A DNA stretch of 64,000 nt from Candidatus Aenigmatarchaeota archaeon (GCA_016187415.1 JACPJT010000001.1:33965-97964), one strand, 5' to 3'; positions 1 to 10,001 are shown, counted from the stretch's first letter. Made by a program: numbers and translations. Notes: generated by a model not told the origin, from the letters alone.

Positions 1-224
1 TTTTCTTTAAATATTTCCCTGCTGCAGCCTGAACAGAGATAGCCGCCATATGGTCTCTCGGGACCCTTTTCACTTGCACTTAATTTCTTAAATTCGCTTT
101 TAGTGGATTTCTTTATGCCCTGTAGAGGCATTTTGCAATTTGCGCATATGACTCTGGCGGGTTTCTCATCTATCTGATAAATCCTTATCTTACCTGCCGG
201 CGACTTGTTTTTTATCCTCTTCAT
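1..224 (-). CDS. rpl34e: Ribosomal protein L34e (partial, runs off window start)
   Basis: Reverse-strand translation MKRIKNKSPAGKIRIYQIDEKPARVICANCKMPLQGIKKSTKSEFKKLSASEKGPERPYGGYLCSGC.. with CxxC pairs typical of L34e. Confidence 0.85.
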   Translation of the reverse strand, partial: MKRIKNKSPAGKIRIYQIDEKPARVICANCKMPLQGIKKSTKSEFKKLSASEKGPERPYGGYLCSGCSREIFKE

Positions 225-225
225 C

Positions 226-729
226 TCATTCACCTATGAATTTTCTCAGCAACCAACTTCCTGTAACTGAGACAAGTATATACCATAAAACCCAGCTTAT
301 ATTGTTTCCTAAAAACGGCAAATAGAACGGCAAGCTTGCGATTCCTGCCAAGCTACCGAATTGCCTGCTTGCCCACGGAAACAGTACAATCAGCACTAAA
401 AACGAGACTATCATCACTTTGAATGTTTGACCAAGATGCTGGTTGTTTATTGTCATGTACTCTTTCAAGAATCTGTTCACATCATCCTGTTTCCCTTCTT
501 TCTGAGCTTTATTCATATTCTCTTTTACAGCCGCGAGTTTTTCCTTGATCTCTTTCATAACGTTTTTGTTTACCAGCAGCTTGTTCAGACCGTATATGAG
601 CGCAGTCAATATTAGCGAAAAAAGGAATATTGCTATATGCGGCTTGAAAATTAGTAGAGGCGAGAATACGGGATCTATAAGCACAGCCAATGGATTCAAC
701 AAATCTAACACCATTTTATTCACCAACAA
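226..729 (-). CDS. EMC3/TMCO1 (DUF106) family membrane protein, YidC-like
   Basis: Three-TM protein with coiled segment, located next to secY as usual in archaea. Confidence 0.85.
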   Translation of the reverse strand: MLVNKMVLDLLNPLAVLIDPVFSPLLIFKPHIAIFLFSLILTALIYGLNKLLVNKNVMKEIKEKLAAVKENMNKAQKEGKQDDVNRFLKEYMTINNQHLGQTFKVMIVSFLVLIVLFPWASRQFGSLAGIASLPFYLPFLGNNISWVLWYILVSVTGSWLLRKFIGE

Positions 730-2143
730 ATTTTCTAATCAACGGATGTGCCTCGTCCAGCTTCTCATGCTGGAGCTGCTCGTAATAATTATAAACGATC
801 ATAACAGTTAAAAGTATTCCAGTTCCCGTTCCTATGGCTCCTGTCAAGTCAGCGAATGCGGCGAGCAGACCGATTGCAATACCGCCCAGTACAGACAACG
901 CCGGTATATAGCGATTAAGCACGGCCTCCATGACTTTTGGATCTTTCCTGTATCCTGGTATCTGCAGCCCAGAGCTGTCCAATTGTCCTGCGACGCTTGC
1001 AGCATTCATGCTGGCGGTATTGACCCAGAATATAGAGAATATAGTTGCGCCCACTGTCAAAAACAGCGTATACGTTAACGCCCTTACAAGTTCGGATGGA
1101 ATCAATGAACCGGTGACAATCTGTGCCAGCAGGCTGTTATGAAAGCCGCCCCTGCCAGGCGCGGAAAGATAATAGACTAGTCCGCTTTCAGCCACGCCTC
1201 CCTGGCCGAAGCATCCCAGCAGACTGCAAGTCAATCCATCTGATGTAACGGTTGCACCAAATCTGCCAAGCAATTGTATGTTCGCAATCAATGCGGCTGT
1301 AAGTATGACTGGGATATTGCTCGTGTACAAAAGTTTCAGATCCCATGTCCTGCCGAATCCCCTTAAAGTGGAAAATGTTAGTGGCAATTGAATTTTGATG
1401 TGCTGGGCATAAACAACCATGAAAAATATGGCTAGAGTCGTTATTACGGGGAGTATATACCCAAGTGCCAGCGTGCTGTTTCCCACCATCATGCTATCTA
1501 TGAACCCCGGTATGCCACCCGCAATTCTGCCACCGCTGGCCAGCGGACTTATCACACCGATGATGACTTGCGTGGCTACTCCTGATGCGATGAAAAGGCT
1601 GACGCCTGATCCGAATCCCCACTTGCTAACCAATTCATCCAAGATGATAACTATAATTCCGCCTGCGGCAAGCTGAATTATTACGAAGAAAATTAAGAAA
1701 GGCGATGGCGATAGCGGTATTGTTCCAGAAAATGTAAATGCAGCCGCCTCTACAAAAGCCAATAGTACGGCCATTATCTTGTTCCAAGTCTGGAATTTCT
1801 TCCTGCCTTCAGGCTTTGTCACATCCCAGCTTATTATTTTTGAACCTATCAGAAGCTGCATTATAATACCGCCTGTAACTATAGGACCGATGCCCAGCGT
1901 CATCAGGCTTCCGAATTTCGAACCTAGTAATACTTCATATGGTTTGAACTGGTCGAACGAAACGTCTTTGCTTACCCCGACAACGGTAATGTGGGAAAGC
2001 AGTAGGAACAACAGTAATGCTATTCCAGTCCATTTTAGTTTCGAGTTCAGACTCTCTTTATAGTCCGGTTTGCCGACAGAAGGGAAAAATCTTGAAACTC
2101 TAGAAGCAAAATCTTTTTTATCTTCCGACTGATTCTCGTCCAT
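716..2143 (-). CDS. secY: Preprotein translocase subunit SecY
   Basis: Multi-TM SecY sequence (GIGPIVTGGIIMQLLIGS, PGYRKDPKVMEAVLNRYIPALSVLGG). Confidence 0.97.
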   Translation of the reverse strand: MDENQSEDKKDFASRVSRFFPSVGKPDYKESLNSKLKWTGIALLLFLLLSHITVVGVSKDVSFDQFKPYEVLLGSKFGSLMTLGIGPIVTGGIIMQLLIGSKIISWDVTKPEGRKKFQTWNKIMAVLLAFVEAAAFTFSGTIPLSPSPFLIFFVIIQLAAGGIIVIILDELVSKWGFGSGVSLFIASGVATQVIIGVISPLASGGRIAGGIPGFIDSMMVGNSTLALGYILPVITTLAIFFMVVYAQHIKIQLPLTFSTLRGFGRTWDLKLLYTSNIPVILTAALIANIQLLGRFGATVTSDGLTCSLLGCFGQGGVAESGLVYYLSAPGRGGFHNSLLAQIVTGSLIPSELVRALTYTLFLTVGATIFSIFWVNTASMNAASVAGQLDSSGLQIPGYRKDPKVMEAVLNRYIPALSVLGGIAIGLLAAFADLTGAIGTGTGILLTVMIVYNYYEQLQHEKLDEAHPLIRKFVGE

Positions 2144-2152
2144 AGAGCAACC

Positions 2153-2590
2153 TTATATTTTGACGGCTTTGCCGCCAACTTCTTCCAATTTTTTAATCGC
2201 AGACTTTGAAAAATATTTACCCTCTACAATCAGCGGTTTGATTGCCTTGCCTGTGCCTAGAAGTTTTTCATATCCGAGTTTGGCCAGCGCTATTTTTACT
2301 TTCCCGTCTTGTTCCTCAACAAGTTTCTGGTCTTTAAGTTTGTCAACCATAAGATAAAGCTCTTTCAAGTTTATGGTTCTCACATCTTCCATTAGCGAAT
2401 GGTGCCTTTTGAAGCCATGTTTGCCAAAATGTTCTGGGTCGTATTTTAGCATAGTCCCTTTCTTGTGGTGAGCCAACCCTACGTTGCCTCTGCCGCCATG
2501 GTTTCCAGGTCCTCTCCATTTTTTATGCGAGCCATGATAAGTTCTATACCCACGGAACCTCGAATGTTTCTTTCTTTTTCTGACTACCAT
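2153..2590 (-). CDS. rpl15: Ribosomal protein uL15
   Basis: MVVRKRKKHSRFRGYRTYHGSHKKWRGPGNHGGRGNVGLAHHKKG. Confidence 0.97.
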   Translation of the reverse strand: MVVRKRKKHSRFRGYRTYHGSHKKWRGPGNHGGRGNVGLAHHKKGTMLKYDPEHFGKHGFKRHHSLMEDVRTINLKELYLMVDKLKDQKLVEEQDGKVKIALAKLGYEKLLGTGKAIKPLIVEGKYFSKSAIKKLEEVGGKAVKI

Positions 2591-3049
2591 TCAAATCATT
2601 TCCTTAAGCAAGCCGTTTATAGCTACACCTCTGTAACCCAAATCCCCTTTTGGATAGTGCGATTTTATAGATTTAAACCCTTTGGAAGGCGGTGAGAGCC
2701 GGAAAATGCGTTTAATATTTTTGAAATCGCTTAATTTAATCTTCCCAGACAACAACGCATCTGCAAGTTCTTCATAAGAATTATGGCCAAAAATTACCTT
2801 CAACGAGTCTTCGCTTACCCTTTCTTCATTGTTCAATCTAAGCCTCTTTCGGAGAAGCTCCACCAGTGTGGGCTTGTCTATTTCGCCGAACGTGATGTAA
2901 TTCCTCATCTTTTCGAGCATTCCTTTGTAGCTAGGTTCATCTGGCAACAATATGCAATGATGCGGCGCGTCCAATTTCAACATCCTCAGAGTATCCTTGA
3001 ACCCTTTCATCATATCCACATTCCCTCTTATTCTGATTATGCTGAACAT
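2591..3049 (-). CDS. rpl30: Ribosomal protein uL30
   Basis: IIRIRGNVDMMKGFKDTLRMLKLDAPHHCILLPDEPSYKGMLEKMRNYITFGEID. Confidence 0.95.
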   Translation of the reverse strand: MFSIIRIRGNVDMMKGFKDTLRMLKLDAPHHCILLPDEPSYKGMLEKMRNYITFGEIDKPTLVELLRKRLRLNNEERVSEDSLKVIFGHNSYEELADALLSGKIKLSDFKNIKRIFRLSPPSKGFKSIKSHYPKGDLGYRGVAINGLLKEMI

Positions 3050-3168
3050 AGTTTCACTTAGATTAATGAAATTTAATGTCTTTTAAGCTTTAAGAAATTT
3101 TGTTAGAGATAAAATATTGCGTTTAAGAAAAGATAAGCCTAAAAACATAACATAATCTAAAGGAATAT

Positions 3169-4275
3169 ATGAGACCAGAAATAAGCGTGTTCATACCGGT
3201 ATATAAGGGGATCGGTCTCTTATCCAAGAATTTGGGAAATCTGGTAACCCAGAAGATCAATAAGGAAATATTCGTTGTCGTAGACGGCGAACCGTCGCAA
3301 GAGAGTCTGCATGCATTTAAAGAATTTGGCAAGAATGCCAATTTCATTTTCAACAGCAAAAGAATAGGAAAGGTAAACGGCCTGAACAAGGCTGTAAAAA
3401 GAGCAAAAGGCAATGTGTTCGTTTTTTTGGACGATGACGTCGAAGTTGCAAATGATTCAAGGTTTCTTCAGAAAATCGTAAGCGAGATGCACGATACGGA
3501 TATACTGGAAATTAAAAAAGAAGTTGTTGACAATTCCTTGCTCTCAAAGATGACTTACTGCGAATACGTCGGGTTTAACATCTGGGCATGGCTGTTGACG
3601 AGGTTTGGCAAGAGGTCGCCGTCTGTAAACGGCCAGGCGTTCGCCATAAAAAGGAACATTTTTGATTCATTAAACGGATTCAGGAGAGTCATAGCCGAAG
3701 ATTTGGACATGGGCATGAGGGCCTTCCTGAAAAATTACAGATTCAAATACACAGACAAAGTAAAGGTTTACAATCATGTAATTTCTGATTTTAAAACTTG
3801 GGTCATTCAGCGCACAAGATGGGCCACAGCAAATGCATTTTGCGTCAGAGAATGCTTCTTGGAACTGATAAAAAAATCTGCAACCAAATATCAGATATTC
3901 ATTCCCGCGCTACTTTTCCTCTTCCCGTCAATTATACTGCTGTTATCAGGATTTTTAGTGCCTAAGATAACGGTATACAACATCGTTTCATCGATCTCGT
4001 CGTTTCTGACGAACTTTGACATGTCCATGCCGATCTGGTTTCTGACAACCGTGGGCCTGAATTTAATCAAGGGGATATCACTTTCTATAATAAGTTTTGC
4101 GATATTTTCAAGCCTGTCGTTCATGCTGTCCAAAAGAGTGGGGCTGGAGTTCAAGTTAGACGGTTTCCTTATGTACTACTTCTTCTATTCAGTCCTCAGC
4201 ATGCTGATACAGATAGTCGGCTTCACCAAAGTATTCATTTTTAATGACACCTCGTCTTCGGACTGGAAAGTTTGA
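3169..4275 (+). CDS. Glycosyltransferase family 2, membrane-associated
   Basis: SVFIPVYKG, FLDDDVEV, C-terminal TM segments. Confidence 0.88.
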   Translation: MRPEISVFIPVYKGIGLLSKNLGNLVTQKINKEIFVVVDGEPSQESLHAFKEFGKNANFIFNSKRIGKVNGLNKAVKRAKGNVFVFLDDDVEVANDSRFLQKIVSEMHDTDILEIKKEVVDNSLLSKMTYCEYVGFNIWAWLLTRFGKRSPSVNGQAFAIKRNIFDSLNGFRRVIAEDLDMGMRAFLKNYRFKYTDKVKVYNHVISDFKTWVIQRTRWATANAFCVRECFLELIKKSATKYQIFIPALLFLFPSIILLLSGFLVPKITVYNIVSSISSFLTNFDMSMPIWFLTTVGLNLIKGISLSIISFAIFSSLSFMLSKRVGLEFKLDGFLMYYFFYSVLSMLIQIVGFTKVFIFNDTSSSDWKV

Positions 4276-4279
4276 TTAT

Positions 4280-4585
4280 CTACCTACGGTTTTCAAAATT
4301 TTCAATCATATAGTCGATTATACCTTTTTTATTACGATTCGTTAAATAATCCAATCCTCGGGCTAATGTGTAAAAGGCAATCCCCCCGACAATACCCACA
4401 CCCCAACCCATTGAACCATATTCAACATAACCCATCACATCTTTATTTTTGGCTGCTGCCTCTTCCAGTCCAGCAACCGCACCTACAATTGATAAACCAA
4501 CAGCGCCAAGTGTGGCAAGACCAAATGCATGTAGACTTCTAAAATTTAGAACGACCCTTGCGGCATTGCGTCGTATATTATACAC
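4280..4585 (-). CDS. Hypothetical small membrane protein
   Basis: ORF with two predicted TM segments. Confidence 0.5.
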   Translation of the reverse strand: MYNIRRNAARVVLNFRSLHAFGLATLGAVGLSIVGAVAGLEEAAAKNKDVMGYVEYGSMGWGVGIVGGIAFYTLARGLDYLTNRNKKGIIDYMIENFENRR

Positions 4586-4680
4586 ATTTATATATTATTC
4601 CAGAAAGTTTAAAAGTTTGGAGTAGCACTATCACAGAGTCATTGCTTAATTTTAAATATGCGAACTGATTAACTAAATGT

Positions 4681-5109
4681 ATGCCTTTATTGTACACTCT
4701 ATTTGAATTGCTCGACAAAATATTTCCCGCTAAGATTGCTTATGCGCATTGCGACATACCGTGCGGCATTTACGATCCTCATCTGGCTCAGATGGCTGCG
4801 CATACAGTCATCAGGATGGTCACTTTGATCAATGAACTTACTCCAAAAATGACGCCGGATGCGAAACCCGAACAAATGCATGAGCATGTCCAAAAGAATC
4901 CGGACCTCCATGATCTTGTGTGGAAGGTGATGAAGCTCGGCTCAAAAGTGAAACAAGAAGTGAATTTACAATCTTCAGAGGATCTGCTGGAAACTGTCAA
5001 TAAGATTGCTGAGATATTCTGGAAAACGAAAGACATGGGAACTGTAAGATACAAATCACCGTATCCAACAGCAAGAGAAACTGTATATCCAGCACCAAAG
5101 AAAAGTTAA
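4681..5109 (+). CDS. sodN: Nickel superoxide dismutase precursor
   Basis: Ni-hook motif HCDIPCGIYDP after a ~22-aa leader. Confidence 0.93.
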   Translation: MPLLYTLFELLDKIFPAKIAYAHCDIPCGIYDPHLAQMAAHTVIRMVTLINELTPKMTPDAKPEQMHEHVQKNPDLHDLVWKVMKLGSKVKQEVNLQSSEDLLETVNKIAEIFWKTKDMGTVRYKSPYPTARETVYPAPKKS

Positions 5110-5136
5110 TTTAGTTTATTTCACCATTCCTATTTC

Positions 5137-5442
5137 ATGTTTCCCATAATGCGGTTTAAGGTCGAAGACAGGAGTATGGAACCCGCAATTCGGGCTGGCG
5201 ATTATGTCGTAGTCAACAGGCTGGTTTATGCATTGCGAAATCCCTCTAAAGGCGACATAATTGTTCTAAGACATCCGAAAGAAAAAAAGAAATTTTTAAT
5301 CAAGCGTATATCCGTTGTAACAAACTCAAACGAATATTATGTTGTTGGTGACAATAAGGATTTCAGCCAAGACAGCAGGCATTTCGGGCCGATTAAACAA
5401 AGTTCAATAATTGGAAAAGTTTGGTTCCATGTGAAGTCTTGA
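5137..5442 (+). CDS. sodX: Ni-SOD maturation protease, S26 signal-peptidase-like (SodX)
   Basis: DRSMEPAIRAGDYVVVNR...KGDIIVLRHP...FLIKRI...YYVVGDN; adjacent to sodN. Confidence 0.9.
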   Translation: MFPIMRFKVEDRSMEPAIRAGDYVVVNRLVYALRNPSKGDIIVLRHPKEKKKFLIKRISVVTNSNEYYVVGDNKDFSQDSRHFGPIKQSSIIGKVWFHVKS

Positions 5443-5443
5443 T

Positions 5444-6238
5444 TCATTTCTCGTAAACATACAAATTTTTCAAAGCATCAAAAACGGCTAAAATCAGGTT
5501 GACCCTGTTGGAAGTATTTCCAAAAGTCTTTATCCATACGTCTTTGATACCAGCTAATCTGAGCAACTTTTTGGTTTCGTTGTCTGCCACAAGTCCAACG
5601 CCTTTAGGAGCCGGCATCAATTCAACCCTTACAGACCCTGAATGTCCTTTTGTTTTAAATGCTATCGAATGTTCCGTACCGCAACCGCATTCCCAATCGC
5701 CGCAACCTCTTTTTATTTTTATGACACTTAATTTGGCCTTTCTAAGCGATTTTTCCATCGAAGTTCTAGGTTCGACACTGGCGCCTCTTCCCACACCTAA
5801 GATACCGTTGCCATCCCCGACGACGAAAAGTGCGGATGTACTAAATCTTCTTCCTGAACCATGCATCTTCGCAGTTATTCTAATCGGAATCCTTTGTATA
5901 CCGCCGCCTTTGCCCCCCCTTCCGCCTATGAGTATTAGTTCACTTTGAAGAGCAGGAACAAGATGATCGACTATCTGATATTCAACTATCTTGCTGCCAG
6001 AGGAAAATATTTCATCTATGTTTTTAATTTTCCCTTCCAAAACCCGTTTCCCAAGAATTGTCTTGGGTTTCCATGATGATTCAGGCTGCGGCTCTTCGAC
6101 AACTGGGACCTGAGCTATGACTTCGGGAGCTTCTTCCGGAGTTACCATAACAACGACGGGCACCTTTTCCATGGATTCTTCCGAAGTTGTATTATTAGGT
6201 TCACTTTCAGTTTTATTTTTTTCTTCAGACTTTTCCAT
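5444..6238 (-). CDS. rps5: Ribosomal protein uS5 with acidic N-terminal extension
   Basis: RITAKMHGSGRRFSTSALFVVGDGNGILGVGRG core. Confidence 0.95.
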   Translation of the reverse strand: MEKSEEKNKTESEPNNTTSEESMEKVPVVVMVTPEEAPEVIAQVPVVEEPQPESSWKPKTILGKRVLEGKIKNIDEIFSSGSKIVEYQIVDHLVPALQSELILIGGRGGKGGGIQRIPIRITAKMHGSGRRFSTSALFVVGDGNGILGVGRGASVEPRTSMEKSLRKAKLSVIKIKRGCGDWECGCGTEHSIAFKTKGHSGSVRVELMPAPKGVGLVADNETKKLLRLAGIKDVWIKTFGNTSNRVNLILAVFDALKNLYVYEK

Positions 6239-6751
6239 TTATCCACCCAGTATCTTATTCTTGACCTTTTCAAATTCTGAAGTCAAGTTCTTAAACTTCT
6301 CATTTGATGAAATGTGCATTCCTTTAATTCTCTCATCACTAGGCAGCATCTCATCCTCTACTGACATGCTCATGCCAGCATCTTTAGCGCCTTTAATAAC
6401 CGCAAAAATTCTCGAACCCCTAACCGGAGCATACAAACCGGAATCAGGAATAACTCCATCCAACTTTTTTTCCACTGCGCTCTTCCCAATCAACAGTCCT
6501 GTCAAATATGCTGCTGATATGTTATCACACGCAAAGTTCCACCCCAGCTTTTTTAATTCTCTGCTGCTCGCAGCTACAACTACTTTGTCGCCTTTGTTAC
6601 CAAATTCCGCTATCTGCGCGGTGATGTAGTTAAGGCTTCGCCTAATTACCAATCTTGGCGCGCCAGACTTTAACAATCGCAATCTTTGCTGATAATCCGT
6701 CTTACCTTCTTTTCTTCTCTTGAATGGCATTTTATATCGTGGCGACTGCAT
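6239..6751 (-). CDS. rpl18: Ribosomal protein uL18
   Basis: PFKRRKEGKTDYQQRLRLLKSGAPRLVIRRS. Confidence 0.95.
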   Translation of the reverse strand: MQSPRYKMPFKRRKEGKTDYQQRLRLLKSGAPRLVIRRSLNYITAQIAEFGNKGDKVVVAASSRELKKLGWNFACDNISAAYLTGLLIGKSAVEKKLDGVIPDSGLYAPVRGSRIFAVIKGAKDAGMSMSVEDEMLPSDERIKGMHISSNEKFKNLTSEFEKVKNKILGG

Positions 6752-6755
6752 GAAA

Positions 6756-7178
6756 TCACTTTAACATTTTATTCTGTTCTATGTACAGCTTCAAGTGCGC
6801 CCTGCTTCTAAACATGCCGCCTTTTATCAAACCATAGAGCGATCTATAACTCACATTGTCCAATTTGCTTTCATCCTTAAGCTCTTTGATCATCCTTCTT
6901 TGAGTGCGGACAGCGGCCATCCATCTGCTTTTTCGGGAAACAATCGAATATTTTTTACCTTCTTTGCTGCCATGGCCTCGTTTTCTCTTGACTTTCGCAA
7001 CTGATATTCTCACTTTTTTAGGGTGAATTTTGATATCGCCTTTTTTGATCAGTTTGCGTATATCCCAATTGGTTATGGCCTTTTCTATGTCCTTCAGTTT
7101 ATCAGGATTAAACCACACTCTAGATATGCCCGCTTTCATTACTTTCGCAGCCATTCTTTTTTGTACGTTTGGCATCAA
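6756..7178 (-). CDS. rpl19e: Ribosomal protein eL19
   Basis: QKRMAAKVMKAGISRVWFNPDKLKDIEKAIT...KRGHGSKEGKKYS. Confidence 0.95.
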   Translation of the reverse strand: MMPNVQKRMAAKVMKAGISRVWFNPDKLKDIEKAITNWDIRKLIKKGDIKIHPKKVRISVAKVKRKRGHGSKEGKKYSIVSRKSRWMAAVRTQRRMIKELKDESKLDNVSYRSLYGLIKGGMFRSRAHLKLYIEQNKMLK

Positions 7179-7228
7179 ATCACTTCAATAATTCTGAAGA
7201 ATAGAATTTAAATGCTTTAAAAGATTTA

Positions 7229-7579
7229 CTAGGGATTCAGAACCTTCAACTTCAGTTCTTCCGCTTTCTTTAGTATGTCGGTTCTCTTTCTGTTGCCTAC
7301 AGACGAAGATATCCTCACAGCTTCCTTTCCTGCGTCCATTTTTCCCAATGCATCCACATTGCTGACCAGAACTTCCCTGAACCCTGACGGGTGCAGGTAT
7401 CTCAAATCTCTGGGACCCCGATAACCAACATTGGGCATCTGCAATTTGCCCTTTCTTTTCTCCGCCACCTTGGAGTTTATGCCTTTCGGTTTTCTCCAAG
7501 ACGACTTTACCCTTTTCAAGGATGCGGACAGCCATCTTACAAATTTCGGATTTTTTTTCTTATTGACCATTGATATCAC
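7229..7579 (-). CDS. rpl32e: Ribosomal protein eL32
   Basis: SWRKPKGINSKVAEKRKGKLQMPNVGYRGPRDLRYLHPSGFREVLVSN. Confidence 0.95.
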   Translation of the reverse strand: MISMVNKKKNPKFVRWLSASLKRVKSSWRKPKGINSKVAEKRKGKLQMPNVGYRGPRDLRYLHPSGFREVLVSNVDALGKMDAGKEAVRISSSVGNRKRTDILKKAEELKLKVLNP

Positions 7580-8103
7580 TTTTTACCTGATACTAAATAT
7601 ATGCCATCGGAAAATCTTCTTTTGTCAAAACCCACTATTCTGCAGGATTGCTCGATATTGGATGCGGTCTGCCCGACATCTTCCAGATTTATGCCGGTGA
7701 TGGTTACATCCAGGCCGTCTATCTTTACTTGGGTATCTCCTATGATATCAGCGACTCTTGATGTCCTTTCACCAATGAAATTCTGTGTGACCACCTTCCT
7801 GCCTTCAAGCTTGACTGTCATTGGGAAGTGGCTGTAGACTATTTTCATACGATAAGTATAACCATTGGTCACACCTTCGGCCATGTTTCTTATATGCGCA
7901 ATCATCGTGCCGATCATCGCCTTCACTTCCCTCTTTGACAATTCCGAAGAGATCTTGACCTTGTTTTCGGTTTTTTCGATTTTTATACCAAAAGCAAGTT
8001 TGAATGTCCTTTCCAGCTGGCCTTTCGCCCCGGAAACCCTTACCTTACCGCCATCAGTTTCAATAGAAATATTCGCTGGAATCAAGAATTCTTTAGAATA
8101 CAT
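7576..8103 (-). CDS. rpl6: Ribosomal protein uL6
   Basis: L6 sequence and operon position. Confidence 0.95.
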   Translation of the reverse strand: MYSKEFLIPANISIETDGGKVRVSGAKGQLERTFKLAFGIKIEKTENKVKISSELSKREVKAMIGTMIAHIRNMAEGVTNGYTYRMKIVYSHFPMTVKLEGRKVVTQNFIGERTSRVADIIGDTQVKIDGLDVTITGINLEDVGQTASNIEQSCRIVGFDKRRFSDGIYLVSGKK

Positions 8104-8111
8104 AAAATCAC

Positions 8112-8498
8112 TTAATAGATGTAAGATAGCAACCTTCCGCCAATCTTAAGCTCTTTGGCTTTTTTATGTTCCATGACGCCTTGCGATGTAGACATGATTA
8201 ACAAACCCATGTTTCGTGCTGGTAGGAACCTTTTCTCAAATTTTTCATATTTGTCAGTGGTCACAGCAAATCTGGGTTTGATGATCTTGCAGTCGATTAT
8301 CTTGCCCTTTAATTCAACTTTGAACAAGCCGCCTTTGCCGTCTTCTATTTTTTCAAACGATCCGATATAACCGTTATCATGCATGACCTTGAGAACATTG
8401 CCTATCAGTTTGCTGGACTTGACTACACAATCCCTGTCTCCTATTCTTTCAGCATTCTTCACTACTGTCAGTGCATCTGCCAATGTATCCTGCAACAT
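8112..8498 (-). CDS. rps8: Ribosomal protein uS8
   Basis: [43 protein letters not shown]...[19 protein letters not shown]. Confidence 0.96.
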   Translation of the reverse strand: MLQDTLADALTVVKNAERIGDRDCVVKSSKLIGNVLKVMHDNGYIGSFEKIEDGKGGLFKVELKGKIIDCKIIKPRFAVTTDKYEKFEKRFLPARNMGLLIMSTSQGVMEHKKAKELKIGGRLLSYIY

Positions 8499-8595
8499 AA
8501 ATTCACTCTATTATCTATGGAAATAGCATTTAAAAAGTTTAAAGCAATGCTAGAATTTAATATACGGTACCAATTAATTAACTGGTTAGAAAATA

Positions 8596-9348
8596 TTACT
8601 CGCTATCAGATACTCTCGGTGCAAGGACAAATGACAAGCTAGCCTTGTCGCCTGATTTGAATTCCAATCTCATCGGATAATCCTGCCCCAGCCAGATAGT
8701 AACATTGTCTGCGATTTTAGCAGCCTTCATCATCTTCTTGAGATAATCCAGCGGATACCTTGATTTTACTTCGCTTGCAGCTTCCAAATTCAAAAGATTT
8801 TCATTTCCGCGTTCAAGTTCCAGTTCGGCCTTGCTGACATCGCCTTCTGCGCGCATGACAAACTTGTCTTTCAAAGCCTCCATCATAACAGCATCTGAAA
8901 TAACATCAGCGTCCTCTATTCCAGATTCCAAAATTTGCGGTTTTACTTCTACTTTGACTGGGAAGTCCAATTGTTGTATCGGCGGTATTTCTTCCTGGCT
9001 TATATCAAGCAGTGGTATAACAAATCTCCTCTTGGATTTTCCCTCCAGCTTTATTTCAAGTTTTGATCCTTGCAGGTTGAGCGACATCTTGTCATCCGCA
9101 CCAATCCTCTTCAATACAGACAACATGTTGGTGATATTTAGTCCGATCTTCTGGTCGGCATCTACCTGAAATTCGTCAAACGCACTGGAAGCCATTTTAA
9201 AATCGACTACAGCAACCATGGCCCTGTCGGCCGCAACAAGATTAATACCATCTTTTGTGATGTTGAATACGCCTTCATCTATCAGTTCGCCGATGGTAGA
9301 AATGGCATTGACGAACAATTTCGCATCTGATAGTTTCGCGCTGAACAT
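8596..9348 (-). CDS. pcn: DNA polymerase sliding clamp PCNA
   Basis: FSAKLSDAKLFVNAISTIGELIDEGVFNITKDGINLVAADRAMVAVVDF; C-term LSFVLAPRV. Confidence 0.96.
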   Translation of the reverse strand: MFSAKLSDAKLFVNAISTIGELIDEGVFNITKDGINLVAADRAMVAVVDFKMASSAFDEFQVDADQKIGLNITNMLSVLKRIGADDKMSLNLQGSKLEIKLEGKSKRRFVIPLLDISQEEIPPIQQLDFPVKVEVKPQILESGIEDADVISDAVMMEALKDKFVMRAEGDVSKAELELERGNENLLNLEAASEVKSRYPLDYLKKMMKAAKIADNVTIWLGQDYPMRLEFKSGDKASLSFVLAPRVSDSE

Positions 9349-9645
9349 TTAGACACCCGATGAATTATATAGACTATTAATCTTTTTAAATAGATCCAAG
9401 TCAAGTCCCTCCATATTCTGTACAAAATCCGCTTTCAATTTTTCATCCGCAACGGAGCAGAACACCCTGACGACTCTGCCTTTTTCAGCATCATTCTCGC
9501 ACGCTATTTCAATCTTGCCGGTGTCATCGGACAAAACAAATGAATTTTTGTACACATCGCTAACGACACCCAAAATAGAGACCTTTATGTCGCTGGCCTT
9601 AATTTCGGAAATTCGTTTCGGGATATAGTGGTATGTTGGCATCAA
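9349..9645 (-). CDS. Probable OB-fold (RPA-like) small protein
   Basis: KRISEIKASDIKVSILGVVSDVYKNSFVLSDDTGKIEI pattern. Confidence 0.55.
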   Translation of the reverse strand: MMPTYHYIPKRISEIKASDIKVSILGVVSDVYKNSFVLSDDTGKIEIACENDAEKGRVVRVFCSVADEKLKADFVQNMEGLDLDLFKKINSLYNSSGV

Positions 9646-9674
9646 TCTAAGTTCCTAGTCGAAAACTTAAATAA

Positions 9675-10001
9675 TCAACTGTAGCTTCGCCAGCTATAGC
9701 CGCATTTGGTGCATCTGTAAAACATTGTCGGAGGCTCGTCTGCCGACCTCGTCTGCTGCATCCACCAGTATGCTTCCATATGTTCGCATTGCGGGCAGAT
9801 TATTTTCGTCTTTGGCAATTCGGAGAACTGGTCCTTTTCAGTCATTACAATAATTTTTTTCTTCGAGTCGGAGACGTTTGAAGAAATCCTCAGTTTCTCT
9901 CCCTTTTTGTATACTCTTTTGCATTTTCTGCATGTAAGATAAACGTTCTTCCTTTTCCTTTCAATTACGAGCAGATTGCCGCATTTTTCGCAGAATTGCA
10001 T
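9675..10001 (-). CDS. tfs: Transcription factor S (TFS/RPB9-TFIIS-like)
   Basis: N-terminal CxxC zinc ribbon and C-terminal CPQCEHMEAYWWMQQTRSADEPPTMFYRCTKCGYSWR. Confidence 0.96.
   Translation of the reverse strand: MQFCEKCGNLLVIERKRKNVYLTCRKCKRVYKKGEKLRISSNVSDSKKKIIVMTEKDQFSELPKTKIICPQCEHMEAYWWMQQTRSADEPPTMFYRCTKCGYSWRSYS

Noticed and set aside
7185-7535. Alternative 116-aa frame
   Set aside because: Overlaps the recognisable L32e frame (7229-7579).
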